DNA of 64,000 nucleotides from Paraburkholderia bannensis NBRC 103871 (GTDB lineage Bacteria; Pseudomonadota; Gammaproteobacteria; Burkholderiales; Burkholderiaceae). How positions within the stretch are numbered: the first letter of the stretch is position 1; each line of letters starts with the position of its first letter. The translations under genes were made by a program, and so were the position numbers. A model generated the notes under the pieces. The model ran no database searches, was not told the DNA's origin, and was given only the letters and a program-made list of their open reading frames with translations. The stretch covers positions 1-64,000 of the forward strand of contig NZ_BAYA01000028.1 in assembly GCF_000685015.1 (NCBI RefSeq). Reading direction: 5' to 3'. Positions 51,925 through 59,800 of the stretch are shown here, piece after piece.

Positions 51925-54900
51925 ATGACGGGCAAGAGCATGAAGACCGTTAAGACCGTGTGTCCTTATTGCGGCGTGGGCTGTGGCATGGTGCTGCACG
52001 TCGAGGACGGCGAGGTCAAGAAGATCTCCGGCGATACCGAGCACCCGAGCAACTTCGGGCGGCTCTGCACCAAAGGTTCGTCGGCGCACGTGGCGCTGCG
52101 CAAGTCGGGGCGGCTCGAACGCGCCTTCGTGCGCCGCGCGCGCGACGAAGACCCGGTGCCGCTGCCCGTCGCGCAGGCCATCGCCGATACGGCGGCGCGC
52201 CTGCGTGCGACGCTCGACGCGCACGGCCCCGACGCGCTCTCGTTCTACGTCTCCGGTCAAATGTCGATCGAGGCGCAGTATCTCGTCAACAAGCTCGCCA
52301 AGGGCTTTGTCGGCACCAACAATATCGAATCGAATTCGCGCCTGTGCATGGCGAGCGCGGGCAGCGGCTACAAGCTCTCGCTGGGCGCGGACGGGCCGCC
52401 CGGTTCGTATCAGGACTTCGATCGCGCCGACTGCTTTTTCGTGATCGGCGCGAACATGGCGGACTGCCATCCGATTCTGTTCCTGCGCATGATGGATCGC
52501 GTGAAAGCCGGCGCGAAGCTGATCGTCGTCGACCCGCGCCGCACGGCGACCGCCGATAAGGCGTCGCTCTACCTGCCGATCAAGGCGGGCACCGATCTCG
52601 CACTGCTCAACGGCTTGCTGTACCTGCTGCACGAGAACGGCCATACGGATGCCGATTTCATCGCGCGCCATACCGAAGGCTGGGACGCCATGCCAGCGTT
52701 TCTGGCCGATTACACGCCCGAAAAAGTGGCGGCCGTCACCGGCCTGCCCGAGGCCGATATCCGCCGCGCTGCGCAGATGATTGGCGAAGCGCCGGAATGG
52801 ATGAGCTGCTGGACGATGGGCTTGAACCAGAGCACGCACGGCACGTGGAGCACCAACGCGATCTGCAACCTGCACCTGGCGACGGGCAAGATCTGCCGTC
52901 CAGGCAGCGGGCCGTTCTCGCTGACGGGGCAGCCCAACGCGATGGGTGGCCGCGAAATGGGCTATATGGGCCCGGGCCTGCCGGGACAACGCACGGTGCT
53001 CTCGGAAGACGACCGCGCCTTTGTGGAGGAACGCTGGAACCTGCCGCGCGGCACGCTCACGACGAAGCTGGGCGGCGGCACCATCGACCTGTTTTCGCGC
53101 ATGGCGGCAGGCGAGATCAAGGCGTGCTGGATCATCTGCACGAATCCGGTCGCGTCCGTGGCGAACCGGCAAACAGTGGTGGCCGGCTTGCGCGCCGCGG
53201 AACTCGTGATTGCCCAGGACGCTTTTCTGGACACCGAAACGAATCAGTACGCCGACGTGCTGCTGCCCGGCGCGCTCTGGGCCGAGGGCGAAGGCGTGAT
53301 GATCAATTCCGAGCGCAACATGACGCTCACGCAGGCCGCCATCGCGCCGCCCGGCGAAGCGCTGCCGGACTGGCAGATCATCGCGCGCGTGGCCTGTGCG
53401 ATGGGTTATGAGGCCGCCTTCACGTATGCCAGCGCAGCGGAAGTCTTCGACGAGATCGTGGGCTTTTCGAATCCGAAGACGGGCTACGACCTGCGCGGCG
53501 CGAGCCATGCGAAGTTGCGCGAGACGCCGCTGCAATGGCCGTGCGCGCCCGACGCGAAGAGCGAGCGCAATCCTATTCGTTACTTGAACGACAGCGCGAA
53601 CGAAGGCGCTGGCGGCGACGCACCGCGCATCGTGTTTCCCACGCCGCACGGTAAGGGCGTGTTCTTCGCGCGCCCGCACGTCGCGCCCGCCGAATTGCCC
53701 GACGGCACGTTCCCGATCGTCTTCAACACGGGGCGTCTGCAGCATCAGTGGCACACGATGACGAAGACGGGCAAGGTCGCGATGCTCAACAAGCTCAATC
53801 CGGCGCCCTTCGTCGAGATTCACCCCGAGGATGCGAGCGCGCTGGGCATCGCCGCGAAGGATCGCGTGGAAGTGCGCTCGCGGCGCGGTCGCGTCGTGCT
53901 GCCCGCCGTCGTCACCGACCGCGTGCAGCCCGGCAACTGCTTCGCGCCGATGCACTGGAACGATGTGTTCGGCGAAGACCTGTGCGTGAATGCCGTCACC
54001 AGCGACGCCATCGATGCCATCTCTCAGCAGCCCGAACTGAAATTTTGCGCCGTCGCGCTCACGCGCGTCGCGCCCGAGCCTGCCGTCGTCGAGCCGGATG
54101 CGCACGATGCGCAGACCGGCGAGAGCGACCACGCGACTTTGCCTCAGGAATTCGACATGACCCGAATCGATGCGTTTGCGAACCTGCTCGACCTTGGCGC
54201 GACGCCTGCGCCCACGCTCAGCGAAACGGAGCGGCAGTATCTTGCGGGCTTTGTGAACGGCCTGCGTGCGTCGCGCGGCGACGCGGCGGGCGGCTCGTCT
54301 GCACCGGTTCTGCCGGAGCATGCGCCGCTGGCCGCGCCCAAGCGTGCGTGGGTAGACGGCGTGCTTGCGGGCCTGTTCAGCCGCGCTGCGCCGCGCGCTT
54401 TGCCTGCAGTCGATCAAGACGATCAGCAAGGCGAGGTACGCATCGCACATACGCGCCCGAAGGTCGTGCTGCTATGGGCGTCGCAAACGGGCAACGTCGA
54501 ATCGCTGGTCGAGCGCTACGCCACGCAACTGATGGAATCGGGCTGCGAGATCCGCACGGCCTGCATGGCAGACTATCCGCTCGCGAACCTGGAGAAAGCC
54601 CAGTATGTGCTGCTGATGACGAGCACTTTCGGCGACGGCGATTCGCCCGATAACGGCGAGCCGTTCTGGTCGGCGCTCAAGGCCGAAAGCGCGCCGCGAC
54701 TCGCTTCACTGCGTTATGCGGTGCTCGCGCTGGGCGACCGCAACTACGACCAGTTCTGTGGCCACGGGCGCAATCTCGACGCGCGCCTCGAAGCGCTGGG
54801 CGCGCAGCGTCTGTTGCCGCGCGTCGATTGCGACACCGAATTCCAGGGCACCGCTGACGCGTGGCTGGAACGCGTCACGCTGCGCATCAAGGAAGAAGAT

Positions 54901-56076
54901 GCGGCGCTGCACGCCGTGCCTGCGGGCGGCGCGATCCCCGAAGTGCTGCCTGGCTGCGCGCCGACCAAGGCGCGGCCAGGCGCATCGCGCCTCGTCGAAA
55001 ACGTGCGCCTGAACATGCAGGGCGCCACCAAGGACACGCGCTACTTTTCGCTGGCGACGGGCGAAGCGGGTATCGAATACGAAGCGGGCGACGCGCTCGG
55101 CGTCTGGCCGACGAACTGCCCCGCGCTGGTGGACGAATTGCTGTCGCTGACGCGCCTGCACGCCGATACCCCCGTCGACGTGCCGGGTGTGGGCGACCTG
55201 CGCCTCGCCGACGCCTTGAGCCATCACTACGAAATCGCGCGCCCCGGCCCCGATGCGCTTGCATTCATCGCGGCGCGCGCACGCGGCCAGGGATTGAGCG
55301 ACCTGCTGCGCGACGAGCGCAAGGGCGACCTGAAAAACTGGTTGTGGGGACAACAGCTTGCCGACGTGCTGCACGAATACCCGGTCGATCTCACGGCGCG
55401 CGAACTGACGGGCATGCTCAAGCGCCTGCAGCCGCGCCTGTATTCGATTTCATCGAGCCCGAAGGCCCATGCTGGCGAAGTGCATTTGACGGTTTCGGCG
55501 GTGCGTTATCACAACGGCCGGCGCGACCGCAAAGGCGTGGCCTCCACGTTCCTCGCCGACCGCGCCCAGGCCGGCAGCGTGCCCGTGTTCGTGCAAAAGA
55601 GCACGCATTTCCGCCCGCCGCGCAGCGGCGACACGCCGATGATCATGGTCGGCCCGGGCACCGGCGTCGCGCCGTTCCGCGCGTTCCTGCATGAGCGTCG
55701 TGCGCGTGGCGATTCGGGCCGCAACTGGCTGTTTTTCGGCGAGCAGCACGCGGCCACCGACTTCTACTATCGCGAAGAACTGGAGCAGATGCGCGGTGAC
55801 GGACTGCTCAACCAGCTCGATCTTGCGTTCTCGCGCGACCAGCATGAAAAGGTCTATGTGCAAGACCGCATGCGCGAGAACGGCAAGCAACTCTGGTCGT
55901 GGCTGGAGGAGGGCGCGCACTTCTACGTGTGCGGCGACGCCAGCCGCATGGCGAAGGACGTGGACGCCGCGCTGAAGTCGGTGGTGGCGCAGCACGGCGG
56001 CCTGAGCGACGAAGCCGCCGACGAATACGTTGGCCGGATGGCGCGCGAGCGCCGTTACGTGCGCGACGTGTATTGA
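51925..56076 (+). CDS. Assimilatory nitrate reductase fused to sulfite-reductase-type flavoprotein (NADPH electron entry)
   Basis: A 1383-residue fusion. Residues 1-720 are a molybdopterin oxidoreductase of the NasA/NarB type: [4Fe-4S] ligands C13, C16, C20 and C48, the moco region with SMGLNQSTHG-like (TMGLNQSTHGTWS), and FNTGRLQHQWHTMT near the C-terminal dinucleotide domain. From about 845 comes a flavodoxin (WASQTGNVESL), then an FAD domain (RLYSISSSP), a NADP-binding GPGTGVAPFRAF and the end RMARERRYVRDVY, as in CysJ. It thus takes electrons from NADPH and reduces nitrate to nitrite for NirBD. This replaces a separate NasC or ferredoxin partner. It lies 67 bp after nirD and is probably in the same transcript. 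Confidence 0.95.
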   Translation: MTGKSMKTVKTVCPYCGVGCGMVLHVEDGEVKKISGDTEHPSNFGRLCTKGSSAHVALRKSGRLERAFVRRARDEDPVPLPVAQAIADTAARLRATLDAHGPDALSFYVSGQMSIEAQYLVNKLAKGFVGTNNIESNSRLCMASAGSGYKLSLGADGPPGSYQDFDRADCFFVIGANMADCHPILFLRMMDRVKAGAKLIVVDPRRTATADKASLYLPIKAGTDLALLNGLLYLLHENGHTDADFIARHTEGWDAMPAFLADYTPEKVAAVTGLPEADIRRAAQMIGEAPEWMSCWTMGLNQSTHGTWSTNAICNLHLATGKICRPGSGPFSLTGQPNAMGGREMGYMGPGLPGQRTVLSEDDRAFVEERWNLPRGTLTTKLGGGTIDLFSRMAAGEIKACWIICTNPVASVANRQTVVAGLRAAELVIAQDAFLDTETNQYADVLLPGALWAEGEGVMINSERNMTLTQAAIAPPGEALPDWQIIARVACAMGYEAAFTYASAAEVFDEIVGFSNPKTGYDLRGASHAKLRETPLQWPCAPDAKSERNPIRYLNDSANEGAGGDAPRIVFPTPHGKGVFFARPHVAPAELPDGTFPIVFNTGRLQHQWHTMTKTGKVAMLNKLNPAPFVEIHPEDASALGIAAKDRVEVRSRRGRVVLPAVVTDRVQPGNCFAPMHWNDVFGEDLCVNAVTSDAIDAISQQPELKFCAVALTRVAPEPAVVEPDAHDAQTGESDHATLPQEFDMTRIDAFANLLDLGATPAPTLSETERQYLAGFVNGLRASRGDAAGGSSAPVLPEHAPLAAPKRAWVDGVLAGLFSRAAPRALPAVDQDDQQGEVRIAHTRPKVVLLWASQTGNVESLVERYATQLMESGCEIRTACMADYPLANLEKAQYVLLMTSTFGDGDSPDNGEPFWSALKAESAPRLASLRYAVLALGDRNYDQFCGHGRNLDARLEALGAQRLLPRVDCDTEFQGTADAWLERVTLRIKEEDAALHAVPAGGAIPEVLPGCAPTKARPGASRLVENVRLNMQGATKDTRYFSLATGEAGIEYEAGDALGVWPTNCPALVDELLSLTRLHADTPVDVPGVGDLRLADALSHHYEIARPGPDALAFIAARARGQGLSDLLRDERKGDLKNWLWGQQLADVLHEYPVDLTARELTGMLKRLQPRLYSISSSPKAHAGEVHLTVSAVRYHNGRRDRKGVASTFLADRAQAGSVPVFVQKSTHFRPPRSGDTPMIMVGPGTGVAPFRAFLHERRARGDSGRNWLFFGEQHAATDFYYREELEQMRGDGLLNQLDLAFSRDQHEKVYVQDRMRENGKQLWSWLEEGAHFYVCGDASRMAKDVDAALKSVVAQHGGLSDEAADEYVGRMARERRYVRDVY

Positions 56077-56097
56077 GTCGCGCGGCGTGGTTGCCGC

Positions 56098-57069
56098 CTA
56101 GCGCCGCTCGCTCGCCGTCGCGCGTTTTTGCTGGTACATGGCGGCGTCGGCGCGCGCGAGCAGGTCGTCCACCGTCGAAGGCTGGTCGTCGCGCGTCATG
56201 GCGCTGCCCACGCTGCTGCGCAACTGATAAGGCTTCTGCGCAGCGCGATTAAAGATTTCGAGCTGGTTGCGGATGCGTTCCATCGCACTCATTGCGCCGT
56301 GCTCGTCGGTGCTCGAAAGCAGCACGGCGAATTCGTCGCCACCCATGCGGCCAATCACGTCGCCGTCGCGCAACGCCGTGCGCAAGATCGTTGCGAACGC
56401 AACGAGCGCGCGGTCGCCTTCGGCGTGACCGTAGGTATCGTTGATCTGCTTGAATCCGTTCAGGTCGAGATAAAGCAGCGACGCGGGGCGCTGCGTGCTG
56501 GCGCACAGGCGCACGGCCTGTTCGGCGAGCGACTTGAAGCCGCGCCGGTTGGCCAAGCCGGTAAGTTCGTCGGTGGTCGCCATCTGGGTGGCCGCGATTT
56601 CCTGCTCGGCCATATCGGCGAGATCGCGCAGCACGATGCGCTCTTCGTCGTCGAACAGGCGCGGGCGGCTGTCGATCACGCATAGCGTGCCAAGGCGGAT
56701 GTCGCTGGTCACCGAAAGCGGGCAGCCCGCATAGAAGCGGATATTGGGCGTGCCGGTGACGAGCGGATTGTCGGCGAAGCGCACGTCGATGCTCGCATCG
56801 TTCACGAAGAACAGATCGTTGCCGAGGATCGCGTGGCCGCAGAACGAGACGTCGCGCGAGGTCTCCGAGGCGTCGAGACCGGGGTGCGACTTGAACCACT
56901 GTCGGCCCGTATCGACCAGCGTGATCGCGGCGATCGGCACGTTGAACAGCCGGCGCGCGAGACGGGTGATGCGGTCGAATCGATCCTCGGCGGGCGTGTC
57001 GAGGATCTTGAACGAGCGCAGGACTTCCATGCGCTCGGCTTCGTTCGCGGGTACGGAAGGTCGAAGCAT
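56098..57069 (-). CDS. GAF-GGDEF diguanylate cyclase
   Basis: A 323-residue cytosolic signalling protein. An N-terminal GAF domain (residues 10-155; FCGHAILGNDLFFVNDA, FYAGCPLSVTSDIRLGTLCV) senses an unknown ligand. The C-terminal GGDEF domain (DELTGLANRRGF to the end) has an intact active site RMGGDEFAVLL. The inhibitory site RDGD lies exactly five residues before GGDEF, so product inhibition by c-di-GMP is likely. It is convergent with the nitrate reductase gene, 21 bp away, with no shared role evident. Confidence 0.94.
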   Translation of the reverse strand: MLRPSVPANEAERMEVLRSFKILDTPAEDRFDRITRLARRLFNVPIAAITLVDTGRQWFKSHPGLDASETSRDVSFCGHAILGNDLFFVNDASIDVRFADNPLVTGTPNIRFYAGCPLSVTSDIRLGTLCVIDSRPRLFDDEERIVLRDLADMAEQEIAATQMATTDELTGLANRRGFKSLAEQAVRLCASTQRPASLLYLDLNGFKQINDTYGHAEGDRALVAFATILRTALRDGDVIGRMGGDEFAVLLSSTDEHGAMSAMERIRNQLEIFNRAAQKPYQLRSSVGSAMTRDDQPSTVDDLLARADAAMYQQKRATASERR

Positions 57070-57201
57070 AGATGGACGAAACGATGGGTCGAAAGATGCA
57101 ACCGATTCTAGCGCGAAGATTCGGTGTACGGCGGCCCGGCGTGTGAGTATAAAAATTCGTTTTGAGTGCGAGCTTTCGAATCGATTGCGTTCACACGCAA
57201 T

Positions 57202-58107
57202 TTAAAGCGATTCGCAAACGTCGAATAGCAAAGCGCGTGCCCAGCGCCGTGCGGGGTCGCGATGGGTGCGTTCGTGCCACGCGGCGGTCTTCGTGAAGCC
57301 CGGAATGGCGAGCGGCGGCGGCACGATCGCAAGGCCAGCGGCCCGTTCGGCAAGCCTGCGCGGCACGACCGCGATCAGGTCGCTATCGCGAAGAATCTGC
57401 GGCAACACCAGAAAGCTCGTGACCGAAAGCGCGACCCGGCGCTTGCGCCCGAGTTGTGCGAGTGCTTCATCGGTTACGCCTTCGAATGTGCCGCCGGAAT
57501 ACGACACCAGCGCATGATCGAGCGCGCAAAAGCGCGGCAACGTGATGCGTCCGCGCACGGCAGCCGGATGATTTTCACGCATCGCGCATACATAGCGCTC
57601 GTCGAACAGACGCCGCGCATGCAGATCGGATGGCGTGCTCTCGGGCGTGATAAGTGCGATATCGACGTCGCCGCGCGCGAGTTGCGCATGAAGCGACGGA
57701 TCTTGAGCGGGCACGACGGCCACGCGTATGCCCGGCGCATCGCGGCGCAACGCTGCGAGGTAGGGCGTCACCACGGCTTGCAGCGCGTAGTCGGTCGCCG
57801 CGAGCGTGAGCGTGAAATCGGCGCGCGCGGGATCGAAAACCTGCGGCGTGAGCAGCGACTCGACTTCGCCCAGAATCTGCCTGACCGGCGCGGCCAGTTC
57901 GAGCGCGCGCATCGTGGGCGCGATGCCGCGTTGCGTGCGCACGAACAGCGGATCGTCAAAGGCTTCGCGCAAGCGCGTGAGCATCCCGCTCACAGCGGGC
58001 TGCGTGAGCGACAGGCGCTGGGCGGCGCGCGTGACGTTGCGCTCGTCGAGCAGCGCGTCCAGGGCGCGCAGCAGGTTAAGGTCGATCGTCCTGATATCAG
58101 CTGGCAT
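57202..58107 (-). CDS. LysR-family transcriptional regulator
   Basis: A 301-residue LTTR. The winged helix-turn-helix is at residues 8-67 (LNLLRALDALLDERNVTRAA, LSLTQPAVSGMLTRLRE) and the periplasmic-binding-protein-like sensor domain follows from about 90. It is divergent from the SRPBCC gene at 58247, with 139 bp between them, the usual layout for an LTTR and its target. Effector unknown. Confidence 0.95.
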   Translation of the reverse strand: MPADIRTIDLNLLRALDALLDERNVTRAAQRLSLTQPAVSGMLTRLREAFDDPLFVRTQRGIAPTMRALELAAPVRQILGEVESLLTPQVFDPARADFTLTLAATDYALQAVVTPYLAALRRDAPGIRVAVVPAQDPSLHAQLARGDVDIALITPESTPSDLHARRLFDERYVCAMRENHPAAVRGRITLPRFCALDHALVSYSGGTFEGVTDEALAQLGRKRRVALSVTSFLVLPQILRDSDLIAVVPRRLAERAAGLAIVPPPLAIPGFTKTAAWHERTHRDPARRWARALLFDVCESL

Positions 58108-58132
58108 GATGTCAAAAATAAAAATACTCGAT

Positions 58133-58157
58133 TGGCCTTATTTCAGCATAGCGGCCA
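58133..58157. promoter_or_regulatory. Candidate LysR operator dyad
   Basis: TGGCC (58133-58137) and GGCCA (58153-58157), 15 bp apart, midway between the divergent LysR and SRPBCC genes. A second dyad, CATGATG near 58105 and CATCATG near 58157, overlaps it. Position supports an operator; the consensus is loose. Confidence 0.35.
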
Positions 58158-58246
58158 TCATGATGAACGTCTAGCGAACGCGTTGCCTGCGCCGTGCGTT
58201 CGTTTCTACTCTGTTCATTATCGAATGCCCAACTCTGGAGGCAATC

Positions 58247-58765
58247 ATGCATGCAATCAACTGGCCCGACGATTATCAACCGGGCTTCACCGACAATTTC
58301 GCTTCGAACGAAGTCATCGTCGCGGGCCTGAGCGTCGCCGACGTGTGGCCGTTGCTAGCGGACACCACGGCCTGGCCGACTTACTACAGCAATGCGTCCG
58401 ATATCGCGTTTCATGACGGCACCGGGCCGGTGCTTTCGGCCGGGGCGCGGTTTCGCTTTACGACGTTCGGTTTTCCCGTCGAGGGTGAGGTCACCGAGTT
58501 CGTGCCGCCCGCAGCAGGTCAACCGGCGCGCGTGGCATGGCACGGCTGGGTCGAAGGCGACGCGCAAGGCCGCCTGGACGTGCATCACGCATGGCTGCTG
58601 GAAGACCTGTCGGGCGGCCGCGTGCGCGTGTTGACGCAGGAAACGCAGAAGGGCGCGCCGGCCGTGGAGCTGGCTAAGGCGCGGCCCAATCCGATGATCA
58701 ACGGCCATCAGGAATGGCTCGACGGTCTGGTCGAATCGGCGCGCGCGGCTCGTAAAGCGCGGTAA
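58247..58765 (+). CDS. SRPBCC-family protein (polyketide cyclase/START-like)
   Basis: A 172-residue single-domain SRPBCC fold: an early strand (ASNEVIVAGLSVADVWPLL), then RFRFTTFGFPVEGEVTEFV and the long C-terminal helix (GHQEWLDGLVESARAAR). These proteins bind hydrophobic ligands in a helix-grip pocket; no catalytic residue can be named. Start ATG 58247 follows CTCTGGAGGCAATC. It is likely controlled by the divergent LysR regulator. Confidence 0.88.
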   Translation: MHAINWPDDYQPGFTDNFASNEVIVAGLSVADVWPLLADTTAWPTYYSNASDIAFHDGTGPVLSAGARFRFTTFGFPVEGEVTEFVPPAAGQPARVAWHGWVEGDAQGRLDVHHAWLLEDLSGGRVRVLTQETQKGAPAVELAKARPNPMINGHQEWLDGLVESARAARKAR

Positions 58766-58880
58766 TTCGTTGTGTGCGCCAGGCCTGCGAAACCGGTCGC
58801 ATCGGGCCAGGAGAAAATCGAATGCAGCGCGTGCAAAAACGTTGTGTTTGCAGTGTCGCCTGGCGCACAAAATCGACTCT

Positions 58881-58886
58881 TATAAT
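58881..58886 (+). promoter_or_regulatory. Candidate -10 box for the SDR gene
   Basis: A perfect TATAAT 32 bp before the ATG at 58919. The expected -35 position reads poorly (GCCTGG), so this would be a weak or activator-dependent promoter. Confidence 0.4.
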
Positions 58887-58918
58887 CACGGCTCCTCGAA
58901 TCGCAGGGAGTCGTGTTC

Positions 58919-59674
58919 ATGTTCGATCTTGCAGGAAAGGTAGCCATCGTCACCGGCGGAACCAGCGGAATTGGCTTCGGGATTGCGAAGGGATTTCTGC
59001 GAGCCGGCGCACGGGTCGCGCTCATTGGGCGTGACGAAACGCGAGGCGCGGCAGCGCTCGCTAAACTGGAAGCTGGCGACGCCGCTATTTATGTGAAGGC
59101 CGATATCTCGTCGGGCGAGCAATGCACGCTGATGGCCGCCGAAGTCGAGCAGCGCTTCGGCCACGTCGATATTCTCGTGAATAACGCGGGTATGAATATC
59201 CGCCGCCATGGTCAGGACTACGCACACGAAGAGTGGCGGCAGATCATGGATACGAACCTAAGCAGTGCGTTCTATTGCGCGCAAGCGGCCTTTCCCGCGT
59301 TTGGTCGCGCGAAGGGCGGCAAGATTCTCAATATCGGCTCGATGCTGTCGCTGTTCGGCACGACGTATGGCGCAGCGTATGCCGCGAGCAAAGGCGGCAT
59401 CGTCCAGCTTGGACGCGCGCTGGCCGTGGAATGGGCGCCGCACAACATTCAGGTCAACACGCTCTTGCCGGGCTGGATCGAAACCGAGCTGACCGCTGAG
59501 GCAAAGAAGCTGTTTCCGGATCTCGAAGCGGGGATTCTTTCGCGCACGCCCCAGGCACGCTGGGGACGTCCTGACGATCTCGCCGGAATCGCCGCCGCGC
59601 TGTGCTCCAGTGCGTGCGATTTCATCACCGGAACGGCGATTCCCGTGGACGGCGGTTATTCGGTGCAGGGATGA
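58919..59674 (+). CDS. SDR-family oxidoreductase
   Basis: A 251-residue classical short-chain dehydrogenase: TGGTSGIGFGIAKGF (coenzyme site), NNAGMNIRR near residue 85 and catalytic YAASKGG (Tyr-x3-Lys) near 155. Among known SDRs it reads most like glucose/2-deoxy-gluconate dehydrogenases, but the substrate cannot be told. The start ATG 58919 is preceded by GCAGGGAG; an in-frame GTG at 58913 is less likely. It stands alone between the SRPBCC gene and icd. Confidence 0.92.
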   Translation: MFDLAGKVAIVTGGTSGIGFGIAKGFLRAGARVALIGRDETRGAAALAKLEAGDAAIYVKADISSGEQCTLMAAEVEQRFGHVDILVNNAGMNIRRHGQDYAHEEWRQIMDTNLSSAFYCAQAAFPAFGRAKGGKILNIGSMLSLFGTTYGAAYAASKGGIVQLGRALAVEWAPHNIQVNTLLPGWIETELTAEAKKLFPDLEAGILSRTPQARWGRPDDLAGIAAALCSSACDFITGTAIPVDGGYSVQG

Positions 59675-59695
59675 AGTTTCAGTAGGGAACGTTGC

Positions 59696-59729
59696 AAAAA
59701 AAATCGAGCCTCCCAAGGGAGGCTCGATT
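59696..59729 (-). terminator. Intrinsic terminator of icd
   Basis: AATCGAGCCTCCC (59702-59714), AA, GGGAGGCTCGATT (59717-59729): a perfect 13-bp inverted repeat, followed on the - strand by eight T. It lies about 70 bp past the icd stop and may also stop the convergent SDR transcript. Confidence 0.85.
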
Positions 59730-59800
59730 CATTTGCGGAGCCGTTTTGGAGCCGCTTCCCCGCTTGTTGCACGGGGGCGGCTTCCATCAACAACTTCGAC

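Noticed and set aside
50590..54450. 1286-codon open frame on the - strand across nirB, nirD and the nitrate reductase gene
   Set aside because: Antisense shadow of strongly supported genes; Arg/Ala/His-rich sequence with no domain, typical of high-GC DNA.
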